Positions 25,587 to 35,073 of a stretch of DNA of 64,000 bases are shown piece by piece; within the stretch, counting starts at the first letter, position 1, and each line of letters opens with the position of its first letter. This DNA comes from Nonomuraea helvata. Lineage in GTDB: Bacteria > Actinomycetota > Actinomycetes > Streptosporangiales > Streptosporangiaceae. The DNA lies in the NCBI RefSeq assembly GCF_039535785.1, contig NZ_BAAAXV010000001.1:2790001-2854000 (forward strand), written 5' to 3'. A program made the position numbers and the translations under genes. The notes beneath the pieces are model-generated. The model was given only the letters and a program-made list of their open reading frames with translations, was not told where the DNA came from and made no database searches.

Positions 25587-26735
25587 CTACTCAAGGAGGA
25601 GACCGTCGTGAAACACCTGGTGAACGAGGGGGACGCCAGGCCGGTAGGCCAGGTGTACATAGGAGGGGGCGTCGAGCACGACCACGTCCGCGCGGGCTCC
25701 GGGCCGCAGCGAGCCTACGTCCGTACGCCGTAGCGCGCGTGCCCCGCCGTACGTCGCCGCCCTGACCGCCTCCAGCGGCGTCATCCGCATCTCGCGTACG
25801 GCCAGCGCCACGCAGAACGCCATCGACGACGTGAACGACGACCCCGGGTTGCAGTCGGTCGCCAGCGCCACGGTCGCGCCCGCGTCGATCAGCCGCCGCG
25901 CGTCGGGGTACGGCGAGCGCGTCGAGAACTCGGCCCCCGGCAGCAGCGTCGCCACGGTGTCCGAGGAGGCCAGCGCGTCCACGTCGTCCGGCGTCAGGTG
26001 GGTGCAGTGGTCGGCGGAGGCCGCGCCCAGCTCACAGGCGATCCGCACGCCAGGCCCCTCTCCGAGCTGGTTGGCGTGCACGCGCACCCCCAGCCCCGCC
26101 TTCAGCCCGGCGCCCAGGATCTCGCGCGTCTGGTCGCCGTCGAACGCACCGCGCTCGCAGAAGACGTCCACCCATTTCGCGTACGGTGCGCACGCCTCGA
26201 GCATCTCGCCGGCGACGAGCCGTACGTAGGAGTCGGCGTCCATGTCCGCGGGCACGACGTGCGCCCCCAGGAACGTGGTCTCATCGGTCAGCCTGGCGGC
26301 GATCCGCAGCGAGCGCCGCTCGTCCGCGACGGTCAGGCCGTACCCGCTCTTGATCTCCACGGTGGTCGTGCCCTGGGCGAGCATCTCGTTCACCAGGCCC
26401 AGCGTGCGGGCGGCCAGCTCGGCGTCGCCGGCCCGCCGGGTGGCGGCGACCGTGGTCCTGATGCCGCCGCCGGTGTACGGCTCGCCGGACATGCGGGCCT
26501 GGAACTCGGCCGTCCGGTCACCGGCGAAGACCAGGTGGGCGTGGCTGTCCACGAAGCCGGGGATGACGGCCCGGCCCTCGACGTCCACGCGCTCGTCGGC
26601 GTCGGGAGCCTGCGACGACGGCCCGACCCACGCCACCACGTCGTCGTCCAGGACGAGGGCCGCGTCCTCGATCTCCTCGCGCTCGGGGTCGCCCGTGTAG
26701 AGCAGCCCGATCCCGTCGATCAGCGTCGTGGTCAT
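25587..26735 (-). CDS. hutI: Imidazolonepropionase
   Basis: 382-residue amidohydrolase that opens 4-imidazolone-5-propionate to N-formimino-L-glutamate, the third step of histidine degradation. It shows the metal motif [16 protein letters not shown], then [40 protein letters not shown] and [16 protein letters not shown], all typical of HutI. Its ATG sits inside the last copy of a 35-bp repeat; it is the distal gene of an operon with hutF and an M20 amidohydrolase. Confidence 0.93.
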   Translation of the reverse strand: MTTTLIDGIGLLYTGDPEREEIEDAALVLDDDVVAWVGPSSQAPDADERVDVEGRAVIPGFVDSHAHLVFAGDRTAEFQARMSGEPYTGGGIRTTVAATRRAGDAELAARTLGLVNEMLAQGTTTVEIKSGYGLTVADERRSLRIAARLTDETTFLGAHVVPADMDADSYVRLVAGEMLEACAPYAKWVDVFCERGAFDGDQTREILGAGLKAGLGVRVHANQLGEGPGVRIACELGAASADHCTHLTPDDVDALASSDTVATLLPGAEFSTRSPYPDARRLIDAGATVALATDCNPGSSFTSSMAFCVALAVREMRMTPLEAVRAATYGGARALRRTDVGSLRPGARADVVVLDAPSYVHLAYRPGVPLVHQVFHDGLLLE

Positions 26736-26832
26736 CGCACCCTCTCCATCACCTCGGCCAGCGTGGTCATCGCAACCTCTCCATCGCCTCGGCCGGCGTG
26801 GTCATCGCACCCTCTCCATCGCCTCGGCCAGC
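26728..26832. repeat. Three tandem copies of a 35-bp repeat at the hutF-hutI junction
   Basis: Copies at 26728-26762, 26763-26797 and 26798-26832 differ at a few bases. Each carries (minus strand) a stop-start ATGA overlap and codes for a version of the HutF tail. As read from hutF, termination and restart give two 12-residue mini-ORFs ([12 protein letters not shown] and [12 protein letters not shown]) before the hutI ATG. A tandem duplication of the overlap has thus put two extra coupled mini-ORFs between the genes. Confidence 0.9.
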
Positions 26833-28124
26833 AGGGATCCGACGTCGCCGAGCTCGTGCCGGCCGTCCGTGACGATCCGGCGGCCGCCGGAGACCACCGA
26901 GTGCACGTCCGCCGCCGTGGCCGCGAACACCACGGCCTCCAGCCCGCGGGCGCCCGCCGTACGCACGGAGTCGAGCCGTACCGACACCAGGTCGGCCCAG
27001 GCGCCGGGCACGAGCAGGCCCGCGTCGGGAAAGCCGAGCGAGGCGTGGCCCGCGCCCGTGGCGGCGGCGAGCAGCTCGGCGGCGCTCCAGTTGCCGCGCT
27101 TGCCACTGCTCAGCCGCTCGTCCAGCTCCACGGCCCTGGCCTCCTCGAACAGGTCGATCATGGCGTGGCTGTCGGAGCCGAGCGTGAGCTGCGCGCCCCG
27201 GTCGGCCGCCGCCCTGGCCGGGCCGATGCCGTCGGCGAGGTCGCGTTCGGTGGTGGGGCACATGCAGATGTACGTGCCGGACTGGGCGATCAGCTCGATG
27301 TCCACGTCGGTCAGGTGGGTGGCGTGCACCGCGGTCGAGCGCGGGCCGAGCGCGCCCCGCTCGTGCAGCACCTGGACCGGCGTGGCCGCGTACATCTCCA
27401 CGCACGCGGTGTTCTCCGCCGGCTGCTCGGACACGTGCATGTGGAGCGGCGCCGCGAAGCGGTGGGAGAACTCGGCCACGACCGGCATCTGCTCGGGCGG
27501 CACCGCGCGTACCGAGTGGATGGCCGCGCCGATCTCCACGTCGGGCTGCCCCTCGTACGCCGCCGCCAGCTCCTCGGCCCTGGAGGCCCAGTCCTCCGCG
27601 GACCCGTCGGTGAAGCGCAGCTGCGCGCCGGAGAGCGGGGCGCCGATGCCGCCGGACAGGTAGCACGTGTCGAGCAGCGCGATGCGCAGGCCCGCGTCGC
27701 GGGCCGCGCGGATGAGGGCGTGGCCCATCGCGTTGGAGTCGTCGTACGGGCGGCCGTCCGGCGCGTGGTGCAGGTAGTGGAACTCGCCCACACAGGTCAC
27801 CCCAGCCAGCGCCATCTCGGCGTAGACGGCCGTGGCCAGCCGGAGGTAGGAGTCGGGGTCGAGCGCCGCCGCCACTTCGTACATCTGGTCGCGCCATGTC
27901 CAGAAGTCGCCCTTGCCCTCCTGGGCGCTGCCGCGAAGAGCGCGGTGGAAGGCGTGGGAGTGGGCGTTGGCCAGCCCGGGGACGGTGAGCCCTGGCAGGC
28001 GCACGGCCGGGCCCGGCGGCCCCTGGCCGACGCTCGCGATCCTGGCGCCCTCGACCTCGATGAGCACGCCCTCCGCGACACCGTCGGGCAGCCAGGCGTG
28101 CTCGCACCAGTAGGTCAGCGACAC
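26802..28124 (-). CDS. hutF: Formimidoylglutamate deiminase
   Basis: 440-residue amidohydrolase. GLANAHSHAFHRALRG carries the metal His pair; VGEFHYLHHAPDGRPYDDSN, LHMHVSEQPAENTAC and LTLGSDSHAMIDLFEEAR are HutF hallmarks. It hydrolyses N-formimino-L-glutamate to N-formyl-L-glutamate plus ammonia. GTG start at 28124 with GGAGG upstream, overlapping the preceding M20 gene by 10 bp. The C-terminus EAMERVR is encoded in the third copy of the 35-bp repeat. Confidence 0.92.
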   Translation of the reverse strand: MSLTYWCEHAWLPDGVAEGVLIEVEGARIASVGQGPPGPAVRLPGLTVPGLANAHSHAFHRALRGSAQEGKGDFWTWRDQMYEVAAALDPDSYLRLATAVYAEMALAGVTCVGEFHYLHHAPDGRPYDDSNAMGHALIRAARDAGLRIALLDTCYLSGGIGAPLSGAQLRFTDGSAEDWASRAEELAAAYEGQPDVEIGAAIHSVRAVPPEQMPVVAEFSHRFAAPLHMHVSEQPAENTACVEMYAATPVQVLHERGALGPRSTAVHATHLTDVDIELIAQSGTYICMCPTTERDLADGIGPARAAADRGAQLTLGSDSHAMIDLFEEARAVELDERLSSGKRGNWSAAELLAAATGAGHASLGFPDAGLLVPGAWADLVSVRLDSVRTAGARGLEAVVFAATAADVHSVVSGGRRIVTDGRHELGDVGSLLAEAMERVR

Positions 28125-29338
28125 AGATCCTCCAGCACGTCCGCGAGTGCGATGACCCCCGCCTCGCAGTCTGCCTGCTCGGCGTGCTCGTGGGGAGAGT
28201 GGGACACGCCGGTGGGGTTCCTGACGAACAGCATCGCGCTCGGAACGCCCGCCGCGGCCAGGATTCCCGCGTCGTGGCCCGCGCCCGTGGGGAGGATCGG
28301 CGCGGGCGTGTCGCCCCCGGCCACCCGGGCCAGCCGCTCTCCGAGCGCCGCGTCGAAGTCGACCACCGGCGTCCACGACTCCTCCCGGACCTCGACCCGC
28401 GCGCCTGCGCCGGTGCCTGTGCCGGGGCCGCCGCCCGCTCCGGAGGTCGCCTCGCGCTCCAGCTCGGCGACGAGGTCGCGGACGGCGCTCTCCTCCGCCC
28501 CGCGGGCGTCGAGCCAGGCCGAGACGAGGCCGGGGATCGCGTTGGCGTTGCCGGGCGAGACGCGTACCTTGCCCACCGTGGCCACCACCCCGCGCTCCGC
28601 CGAGGCCGTGCGGGCCGTCAGCACCATGCGGGCGAACGGCAGCATCGGGTCGTCCCGGTCGGCCAGCCGCGTGGTGCCCGCATGGTCGGCCCGGCCCCGG
28701 AAGTCGAAGCGCCACCGCCCGTGCGGCCAGATCGACTGAGCCACCCCGACGGGCCGCCCCTCGTCGACGAGGCCGCGGCCCTGCTCGACGTGGAGCTCCA
28801 CGAACGTGCCGACCATGGCGAGCGTCTCGTCGTCCCGCCCGATCTCGTGCGCCGCCCGCCCCGCCTTCGTCAGGACGTCGGCCAGCGTGTCGCCGGAGTC
28901 GTCCGTGAGCGCGAGCGCCCTGTCGGGCCCCAGCACGCCCGTGAGCAGCCGCGACCCCATGCACGGCACCCCGAACCTGGCGCCCTCCTCGTCGGTGAAG
29001 CACGCCACGCCGACCGGCACGGCAGGCCGCGTCCCCCGTTGCCGGAGGAGGTCCAGCGCCGCGAAGGCCGACACGACACCTAGCGGCCCGTCGTACGCGC
29101 CGCCCTGCCGTACGGAGTCGAGATGGCTCCCCGTGACCACCCCCGGGCGATCCCGCGAAGGGGAGCCCCACCACGCCCAGAGGTTGCCGTTGCGGTCCTC
29201 GCGCAGGTCGAGCCCCCTGCGCCGGGCCTCGCCCGCGAACCACTCGCGCAGCTCCATGTCAGCGTCCGACCAGGCGTCCCTGACGTAGCCCCCGGTCGCC
29301 GGATCCCGTCCTATGTGCGCGAGTGGTTCAAGAAGCAT
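28115..29338 (-). CDS. M20 family amidohydrolase (allantoate amidohydrolase-like) in the hut operon
   Basis: 407 residues, M20 peptidase/hydantoinase-carbamoylase family. Motifs: VVTGSHLDSVRQGGAYDGPLG (metal His/Asp region, written here in part), ACFTDEEGARFG with the catalytic Glu pair, VELHVEQG, and GAGHDAG near the end. Relatives cleave allantoate or N-carbamoyl amino acids. In this operon with hutF and hutI and without a hutG-type gene in the window, it may remove the formyl group of N-formylglutamate; that is inference. The ATG lies 14 bp after a 16-bp palindrome. Confidence 0.85.
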   Translation of the reverse strand: MLLEPLAHIGRDPATGGYVRDAWSDADMELREWFAGEARRRGLDLREDRNGNLWAWWGSPSRDRPGVVTGSHLDSVRQGGAYDGPLGVVSAFAALDLLRQRGTRPAVPVGVACFTDEEGARFGVPCMGSRLLTGVLGPDRALALTDDSGDTLADVLTKAGRAAHEIGRDDETLAMVGTFVELHVEQGRGLVDEGRPVGVAQSIWPHGRWRFDFRGRADHAGTTRLADRDDPMLPFARMVLTARTASAERGVVATVGKVRVSPGNANAIPGLVSAWLDARGAEESAVRDLVAELEREATSGAGGGPGTGTGAGARVEVREESWTPVVDFDAALGERLARVAGGDTPAPILPTGAGHDAGILAAAGVPSAMLFVRNPTGVSHSPHEHAEQADCEAGVIALADVLEDLCR

Positions 29339-29351
29339 GGCCCCACTGTAA

Positions 29352-29367
29352 TGAATGGATCCATTCA
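29352..29367. promoter_or_regulatory. Hut operator, TGAATG-N4-CATTCA
   Basis: TGAATGGATCCATTCA, a perfect 16-bp palindrome, 14 bp before the M20 gene start and overlapping the SDR stop by 3 bp. The same arms (TGAATG, CATTCA) with the same 4-base gap are at 35041-35056, 12 bp before hutU. A shared repressor or activator site is likely; the RpiR regulator at 32335-33198 is the local candidate. Confidence 0.78.
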
Positions 29368-30051
29368 GTTCACGGGGCCGCCCCTGGGCCGCAGGGTCAG
29401 CTCGGTGAGGTGGGCGTCGGGACCTGCGGTGACGGCGGCGAACACGGCCCGCGCCACGGTCTCGGGCTGGAGGTACTTCTCGGGCTCGAACTCGCCGCCC
29501 TCGTAGCGGCGCAGCTCGCGCTGCATGTCGGTGGCCGTACGGCCCGGGTAGACGGTGGTGACCCTGAGCTCGGGCTCCTCCAGCCGCAGCGCGTCGGCGA
29601 ACGCCTTCAGCGCGAACTTGCTGGCCGCGTACGCGGCCCACTCGGGGTTGGCCCGCTGCCCGGAGCCCGAGTTGACGCAGACGACGTGCCCACCGGCCCG
29701 CCTGAGCGCGGGCAGGAGCAGCCTGGTCAGCTCGGCCACCGCGACGACGTTCACCTCCAGCGTCTGGCGCCACGCGTCGGCGGCCAGGTCGGCGATCCTG
29801 CCCATGCGGTTGATCCCGGCGCTGTGCACCAGCACGTCGAGCCGGTCGATCCCCGCGACGTCCGGCTCCGCGACCTCCGTCAGCTCCACCGGCCAGGGCC
29901 GCGCGTCGGGGAGCCCGGCCGCCACGGCGGCCAGCGACTCCTCGTCCCGGCCGTTGAGAATCACGTGATGCGTGGGGCCGAGGGCCTTGGCCACGGCCGC
30001 GCCGATCCCCCGTGAAGCGCCTGTGACCAGCGCCGTCGGTCGTTCACTCAT
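29365..30051 (-). CDS. Short-chain dehydrogenase/reductase
   Basis: 228-residue classical SDR: ALVTGASRGIGAAVAKALG for cofactor binding, LVHSAGINRMG, and the catalytic Ser...YAASK in CVNSGSGQRANPEWAAYAASK (motif shown in part). The stop lies 26 bp before the M20 start. It diverges from a PadR gene. Substrate unknown; the short N-terminal acidic/basic switch cannot define NADH versus NADPH here. Confidence 0.87.
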   Translation of the reverse strand: MSERPTALVTGASRGIGAAVAKALGPTHHVILNGRDEESLAAVAAGLPDARPWPVELTEVAEPDVAGIDRLDVLVHSAGINRMGRIADLAADAWRQTLEVNVVAVAELTRLLLPALRRAGGHVVCVNSGSGQRANPEWAAYAASKFALKAFADALRLEEPELRVTTVYPGRTATDMQRELRRYEGGEFEPEKYLQPETVARAVFAAVTAGPDAHLTELTLRPRGGPVN

Positions 30052-30092
30052 GGAGATCAGCTTATTGAGGTTGACGGTTGCTCAAATTTGAA

Positions 30093-30104
30093 TACAAACT
30101 TGTA
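30093..30104. promoter_or_regulatory. Possible PadR operator
   Basis: TACAAACTTGTA has 5-bp arms (TACAA/TTGTA) around two bases and ends 3 bases before the PadR ATG, with a CAAATTTG palindrome just upstream (30083-30090). The 56-bp gap to the divergent SDR is AT-richer than its surroundings. Autoregulation by PadR through this site is plausible but weakly supported. Confidence 0.4.
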
Positions 30105-30107
30105 CCC

Positions 30108-30638
30108 ATGTCTTCGACGCGCATCCTCATCCTCGGCGCCCTGCTCGACGGCCCGATGAACGGTTACGGGGTCCGGCGGCGACTGGAGGTGATGGGCGCC
30201 CACCAGTGGGCGAACGTCGCCTTCGGGTCGATCTACCACGGGCTCAGCAAGATGGCCGACGAGGGCCTCCTGGAGATCGTCGAGGCGGGCAAGGGCGGCA
30301 AGGTCGTCTATGAGCTGACCGAGCATGGCCGCAAGGAGTTCCACCGGCTGCTGATGACCGCCTGGCACGAGGTCGAACCGATCGTGGACCCGTTCCAGGT
30401 GGCGCTGACGTTCATGGACCGGCTGGAAAAGCAGGAGATCCTGGACGCTCTGTATGGCAGGATGCAGCAGCTCAGGATGCGCGTCGAAACCATCGGTCAC
30501 ATCTTCGGCGTCAAGCAGCGCTATGGCGCCCCCAAGCACGTGGACGAGAACCTCCGCCTGAGCAGAGCCATGCTCCAGGCCCAGCTCGACTGGGTGGAGA
30601 AGGCCATCAAGCAGGTGGAGGCCGACGAACTGCCCTAA
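30108..30638 (+). CDS. PadR family transcriptional regulator
   Basis: 176 residues. The winged helix reads RILILGALLDGPMNGYGVRR, then SIYHGLSKMADEGLLEIVEA with the wing VYELTEHGRKEFHRLL, followed by a helical C-terminal dimer domain. Such regulators often control the adjacent drug exporter. Two ABC genes follow 17 bp after the stop. There is no Shine-Dalgarno before the ATG, so it may be translated from a leaderless message. Confidence 0.92.
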   Translation: MSSTRILILGALLDGPMNGYGVRRRLEVMGAHQWANVAFGSIYHGLSKMADEGLLEIVEAGKGGKVVYELTEHGRKEFHRLLMTAWHEVEPIVDPFQVALTFMDRLEKQEILDALYGRMQQLRMRVETIGHIFGVKQRYGAPKHVDENLRLSRAMLQAQLDWVEKAIKQVEADELP

Positions 30639-30655
30639 GGAGCTGGGACCCCCCA

Positions 30656-31609
30656 ATGATCATTGAGGCACACGGCTTAAGAAAGACGTTCACCACCAGG
30701 AGCAGGAAGGGCACGCAGACCGTCGAGGCGGTCCGCGGCGTGGACCTCGAGGTGGAGAAGGGCGAGATCTTCGGTGTGCTCGGGCCCAACGGCGCGGGCA
30801 AGACCACCACGATCAGGATGCTCGCCACGCTGATCACCCCCGACGCGGGCACGGCCACCGTCGCGGGCCACGACCTGCTCAAGGAGCCCGCCGCGGTGCG
30901 GACCAAGCTCGGGTACGTGAGCCAGGCCGGCGGCGTGGAGGACACCACGAGCGCCAGGGCTCAGATCATGATGGCCGCCAAGATCCACGCCATGGCGGAT
31001 CCGAAGCGGGCCGCCGCCGAGGTGCTGGAGCGCTTCGACCTGACCGAGATGGCCGACCGCCCCGGGCGTACCCTGTCGGGCGGGCAGAAGCGGCGCGTGG
31101 CCATCGCGCTCGGCCTGGTGCACAACCCGCCGCTGCTCTTCCTCGACGAGCCCACCACCGGCCTCGACCCGCAGAACCGCGCCAACCTCTGGGACCGCAT
31201 CAGGCAGCTGCGCGAGTCCGGCACGAGCGTGCTGCTCAGCACCCACTACCTCGACGAGGCCGACGCGCTGTGCGACCGGCTGGTGATCGTCGACCACGGC
31301 CAGATCGTGGCCGAGGGCACCCCCGGCGACCTCAAGCGCGAGGTCTCCGGCGACGTGATCACGCTCAGGGTGGACGACCCTGAGCGGGCCGCCGACACGC
31401 TCAAGCCGTACGCCCGCGAGACCCGCGTCGACGAGGACCTCCTGCGCGTCTACGTCGACGACGGCGAGCACACGCTGCCCGCGCTGCTGCGGGCGCTGGA
31501 GGAGCAGGGCCTGGGCCTGAGCTCGATCGCGCTCGACCGGTCCACGCTCGACGACGTCTTCCTGGCCAAGACCGGCCGCACCCTCCGCGACGCTGGAGCC
31601 GCCGCATGA
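30656..31609 (+). CDS. Daunorubicin-resistance-type ABC transporter ATP-binding protein
   Basis: 317 residues: Walker A GPNGAGKTTTIRMLATL near residue 44, TLSGGQKRRVAIALGLV, Walker B LLFLDEPTTGLDPQNRANLW, and a C-terminal extension ending STLDDVFLAKTGR that is typical of DrrA-like exporters. It energises export together with the permease whose start overlaps its stop (ATGA). A PadR regulator precedes both genes. Confidence 0.92.
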   Translation: MIIEAHGLRKTFTTRSRKGTQTVEAVRGVDLEVEKGEIFGVLGPNGAGKTTTIRMLATLITPDAGTATVAGHDLLKEPAAVRTKLGYVSQAGGVEDTTSARAQIMMAAKIHAMADPKRAAAEVLERFDLTEMADRPGRTLSGGQKRRVAIALGLVHNPPLLFLDEPTTGLDPQNRANLWDRIRQLRESGTSVLLSTHYLDEADALCDRLVIVDHGQIVAEGTPGDLKREVSGDVITLRVDDPERAADTLKPYARETRVDEDLLRVYVDDGEHTLPALLRALEEQGLGLSSIALDRSTLDDVFLAKTGRTLRDAGAAA

Positions 31610-32355
31610 TCCGCCACATCGCCCTGTTCACCGGCTACGAGCTGAAGAAGTCGTTCAGCAACCCGATCTGGCCGCTGTTCGGCATCATGCAGCCAGTGCT
31701 GTACCTGCTGATGTTCGCGCCGCTGCTGAAGTCGCTGACGCCGGGCGGCACGACGACGGACGCGCTGCGGATGTTCACCCCGGCGTCGATGATGATGATC
31801 GCGGTCTTCGGCTCGCTCTTCTCCGGGTTCGGGCTGATCGCCGAGCTGCGTAACGGCTCGCTCGAACGGTACGCCGTCAGCCCCGCGTGGCGGCCGGCCA
31901 TCGTGCTCGGCCGGGTGGCCAAGGACATGGTCGTGCTGGTGTGCCAGGCGATCCTCGTGCTGATCGTGGCGATCGCGATGGGCGTGCGCATCGGGGCCGT
32001 CGAGCTGCTGCTGGTGCTGCTGCTCATGGCCGCGACCGGGCTGTTCGCCTCGGGGCTGTCGCAGGGGCTCGCGCTGACCGTACGCGACGAGAACGGCATG
32101 TCGCAGACGCTCAACCTGTTCATGCTGCCGATCATGCTGCTGGCCGGGCTGTTCATCCCGATCTCGTTCGCGCCGGACTGGATGCAGGTCGTCGCCCCGA
32201 TCAACCCGCTCTACCACGCGGTCGAGGCGGGGCGGGCGCTGTTCGCCGGGCGGCTGTCGGACTCGTCGATCCCGATCGCTTTCGCGGTGTTCATCGTGCT
32301 GGCGGTGCTCACCACGATCTGGTCGATGCGATCGCTACGCAGGATCGCCGGGTAG
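31606..32355 (+). CDS. ABC-2 type permease (DrrB-like)
   Basis: 249 residues with about six membrane helices and the ABC-2 motif region (FGSLFSGFGLIAELRNGSLE; MLPIMLLAGLFIPISFAPDWM), typical of drug-export permeases. Its ATG overlaps the ATPase stop. The 3' end overlaps the convergent RpiR gene by 21 bp. Substrate unknown. Confidence 0.9.
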   Translation: MIRHIALFTGYELKKSFSNPIWPLFGIMQPVLYLLMFAPLLKSLTPGGTTTDALRMFTPASMMMIAVFGSLFSGFGLIAELRNGSLERYAVSPAWRPAIVLGRVAKDMVVLVCQAILVLIVAIAMGVRIGAVELLLVLLLMAATGLFASGLSQGLALTVRDENGMSQTLNLFMLPIMLLAGLFIPISFAPDWMQVVAPINPLYHAVEAGRALFAGRLSDSSIPIAFAVFIVLAVLTTIWSMRSLRRIAG

Positions 32356-33198
32356 GAACGCACCGGTCTCGTCGGTCATCCGCTCGTACTCCTCCAGCCG
32401 GGCCTGGGTGCGCAGCGGCGCCGCGTCGGCCATGGCCTCGACCAGGGCCATGGCCAGGGCCAGCGGCGCCGCGTGCGAATCGAACACGAGCCGGTCGCCG
32501 ACGGGCGCGTCCAGCACGACCTCGGCCGGGAAATCGGATTTATCGGTTATGGCCGCCACGCGCAGGCCCAGCTTCTCCGCGTACTCCAGGGCCTGCACCG
32601 CCTCCGTGGGATAGCGCGGCAGCACCACGGCCACCACCCACTCCGCGCCCGCCCTGCGGGCGGCGTGCAGCCCGTCCACCAGCTCCGACCCGCCGTGCGT
32701 GAGCAGCCGCACGTCGGGGTGGATGCGGCGGGCGTAGTAGGCGAAGGTGGTGGCCAGCCCGCACGAGACCCGCAGCCCCAGCACGGGCAGCGGCTCGGTG
32801 GCGGCCAGCTGCTCGCCCAGCTCTTTCAGCGGGAACGTCGACAGGCGCTCCCTGACGAGCGCGAGATTGCGGATCTCACAGTCGATGGCCCCGCGCAGCA
32901 GGCTCTCCTGCGGGCCCTCCACCCCGCCGCCGCCCAGCACCAGGGGGCGCAGCGCCTGGCGCAGCTCGGGGTATCCGGCGAACCCCAGCACCATGGCGAA
33001 CCGGGTCACGGACGGCTGGCTCACCCCTGCCCGTTCGGCCAGCTCCACGCTGGACAGGAAGATCGCCTCGTCGAGATGCTCGCTGAGGTAGTGCGCGATC
33101 CTCCGCTGCACGGGCGACAGCCTCCGGCCATCCAGCAGCACACCCAGCCCACCGTGATATCCGTCCGCCACGCCCATCTCCAACGTCTGCCACCCCAC
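32335..33198 (-). CDS. MurR/RpiR family transcriptional regulator, candidate hut regulator
   Basis: 287 residues. The N-terminal RpiR helix-turn-helix (RRLSPVQRRIAHYLSEHLDE, then SVELAERAGVSQPSVTRFAMV) is followed by a SIS sugar-phosphate-binding-like domain (LPVLGLRVSCGLATTFAYYA; VVAVVLPRYPTEAVQALEYA). RpiR regulators commonly bind short palindromes; two matching palindromes flank this gene, upstream of hutU and of the M20-hutF-hutI operon. It is downstream of hutU on the same strand, 181 bp away. The link to hut control is inference. Confidence 0.87.
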   Translation of the reverse strand: MGWQTLEMGVADGYHGGLGVLLDGRRLSPVQRRIAHYLSEHLDEAIFLSSVELAERAGVSQPSVTRFAMVLGFAGYPELRQALRPLVLGGGGVEGPQESLLRGAIDCEIRNLALVRERLSTFPLKELGEQLAATEPLPVLGLRVSCGLATTFAYYARRIHPDVRLLTHGGSELVDGLHAARRAGAEWVVAVVLPRYPTEAVQALEYAEKLGLRVAAITDKSDFPAEVVLDAPVGDRLVFDSHAAPLALAMALVEAMADAAPLRTQARLEEYERMTDETGAFLPGDPA

Positions 33199-33379
33199 AT
33201 CTCATCCCGCTCGGAGGCCACAATCGCCCCATGGCCCCCAGGCCCGACCAGCGGACCCCGCCCTCAACGCCCGCGCTGCGAACGGGCCCCCGCTCTCGGG
33301 GCGCCGCGTCGGGGAGGCGACGTGCGGCGGCGCCCGGCGCGACGCGGACGGCGGGCCAGGGTAAGGGCCAGGGCCGACG

Positions 33380-35029
33380 TCAGGACTCGCGCATCGGGAT
33401 GCGGACGCCGCGCGTGGCGGCCACCTCGGCGGCCTCCTCGTACCCCGCGTCCACGTGCCGCATGACCCCCGTCCCAGGGTCGTTGGTCAGCACCCGGTTC
33501 AGCTTCTCCCCCGCCAGGGCGGTCCCGTCGGCCACCGTCACCTGGCCGGCGTGGATGGAGCGCCCGATGCCCACCCCGCCACCGTGGTGAATGGAGACCC
33601 AGGCCGCCCCCGAGGCGGTGTTCAGCATGGCGTTGAGCAGCGGCCAGTCGGCGATCGCGTCGGAGCCGTCGGCCATGGCCTCGGTCTCGCGGTACGGCGA
33701 GGCCACGGACCCGCTGTCGAGGTGGTCGCGCCCGATCACGATGGGCGCCCGCAGCTCACCGGAGGCCACCATGTCGTTGAAGCGCTCCCCGGCGACGTTG
33801 CGCTCGCCGTACCCGAGCCAGCAGATCCGCGCCGGCAGCCCCTGGAAGTGCACCTTCTCCCCGGCCTTCCTGATCCACCGCGACAGGCCCTCGTTCTCGG
33901 GGAAGAGCTCCAGGATGGCCCGGTCGGTGGCGGCGATGTCGGCGGGATCGCCACTCAGCGCCGCCCACCGGAACGGCCCCTTGCCCTCGCAGAACAGCGG
34001 CCTGATGTACGCGGGCACGAACCCCGGGAAGTCGAAGGCCCGCCCGTATCCGGCCAGCCGCGCCTCGCCCCGGATGGAGTTGCCGTAGTCGAAGACCTCC
34101 GCCCCCGCGTCCTTGAACCCCACCATCGCCTCCACGTGCCGCGCCATCGAGGCCCGCGCCCGCTCCGTGAACCCGGCGGGATCCTTGTCCCGCTCCGAGG
34201 CCATGTCCTCGAAGGCGACCCCCAGCGGCAGGTACATCAGCGGATCGTGCGCCGAGGTCTGGTCGGTGACGATGTCGATCTCGGCCCCGCGTGCCAGCAG
34301 GGCGGGCACGGCCTCGGCCGCGTTCGCCACGACCCCGATGGACAGCGGCTCACGGGCGTCGCGCGCCGCGTACGCCAGCCGCAGCGCCTCGTCCAGCGAC
34401 GCGGCCTCCACGTCGAGGTAGCGGTGCTCGATCCGCCGGGCGACCGAGCGCGGGTCGCAGTCGATGCAGATGGCCACCCCGCCGTTCATGGTGATGGCCA
34501 AGGGCTGGGCTCCGCCCATCCCTCCGAGCCCGGCCGTCAGCGTGATCGTCCCAGCCAGCGAACCCCCGAAGCGCTTCTCGGCCACCGCCGCAAACGTCTC
34601 GTACGTGCCCTGCAGGATGCCCTGCGTGCCGATGTAGATCCACGAACCGGCCGTCATCTGCCCGTACATGGTCAGCCCGGCCGCCTCCAGCCGCCGGAAC
34701 TCCTCCCAGTTCGCCCAGTCGGGCACCAGGTTGGAGTTGGCGATGAGCACCCGGGGCGCCCACTCGTGGGTGCGGAACACACCCACCGGGCGCCCCGACT
34801 GCACCAGCAGGGTCTCGTCGCCCTCGAGCGTCGTCAGCGTCCTGACCAGCGCGTCGAACGACGCCCAGTCACGCGCCGCCTTGCCCGAGCCGCCGTAGAC
34901 GACGAGTTGCTCGGGGTGTTCGGCGACCTCCGGGTCCAGGTTGTTCTGGAGCATGCGGAGCGCCGCCTCCTGCGGCCATCCCTTGGCGGTGATCGTCGTG
35001 CCTCGCGGCGCGCGCACGCTGCGGCTCAT
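33380..35029 (-). CDS. hutU: Urocanate hydratase
   Basis: 549 residues, near the usual size. Urocanate hydratase hydrates urocanate to imidazolone propionate using NAD+ as electrophile. Diagnostic stretches: [59 protein letters not shown], and [19 protein letters not shown] near the C-terminus. The ATG at 35029 has GGAGGG just upstream; the operator at 35041 is 12 bp from it. hutH is not in the window. Confidence 0.95.
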   Translation of the reverse strand: MSRSVRAPRGTTITAKGWPQEAALRMLQNNLDPEVAEHPEQLVVYGGSGKAARDWASFDALVRTLTTLEGDETLLVQSGRPVGVFRTHEWAPRVLIANSNLVPDWANWEEFRRLEAAGLTMYGQMTAGSWIYIGTQGILQGTYETFAAVAEKRFGGSLAGTITLTAGLGGMGGAQPLAITMNGGVAICIDCDPRSVARRIEHRYLDVEAASLDEALRLAYAARDAREPLSIGVVANAAEAVPALLARGAEIDIVTDQTSAHDPLMYLPLGVAFEDMASERDKDPAGFTERARASMARHVEAMVGFKDAGAEVFDYGNSIRGEARLAGYGRAFDFPGFVPAYIRPLFCEGKGPFRWAALSGDPADIAATDRAILELFPENEGLSRWIRKAGEKVHFQGLPARICWLGYGERNVAGERFNDMVASGELRAPIVIGRDHLDSGSVASPYRETEAMADGSDAIADWPLLNAMLNTASGAAWVSIHHGGGVGIGRSIHAGQVTVADGTALAGEKLNRVLTNDPGTGVMRHVDAGYEEAAEVAATRGVRIPMRES

Positions 35030-35040
35030 CGTGACCCTCC

Positions 35041-35056
35041 TGAATGAAAACATTCA
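35041..35056. promoter_or_regulatory. Hut operator before hutU
   Basis: TGAATGAAAACATTCA has TGAATG/CATTCA arms, as at 29352-29367, with an AAAA gap. It lies 12 bp upstream of the hutU ATG, close to where the promoter should be. Confidence 0.78.
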
Positions 35057-35073
35057 TCTTTGTCACCGCAGAG

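Noticed and set aside
26728..26832. CRISPR-like or attachment-site repeats near hutF
   Set aside because: The 35-bp units abut and overlap coding sequence; they are a tandem duplication.
33231..33590. 119-codon frame on the plus strand opposite the hutU end
   Set aside because: Pro/Arg-rich composition and overlap with hutU on the other strand indicate a shadow frame, not a gene.
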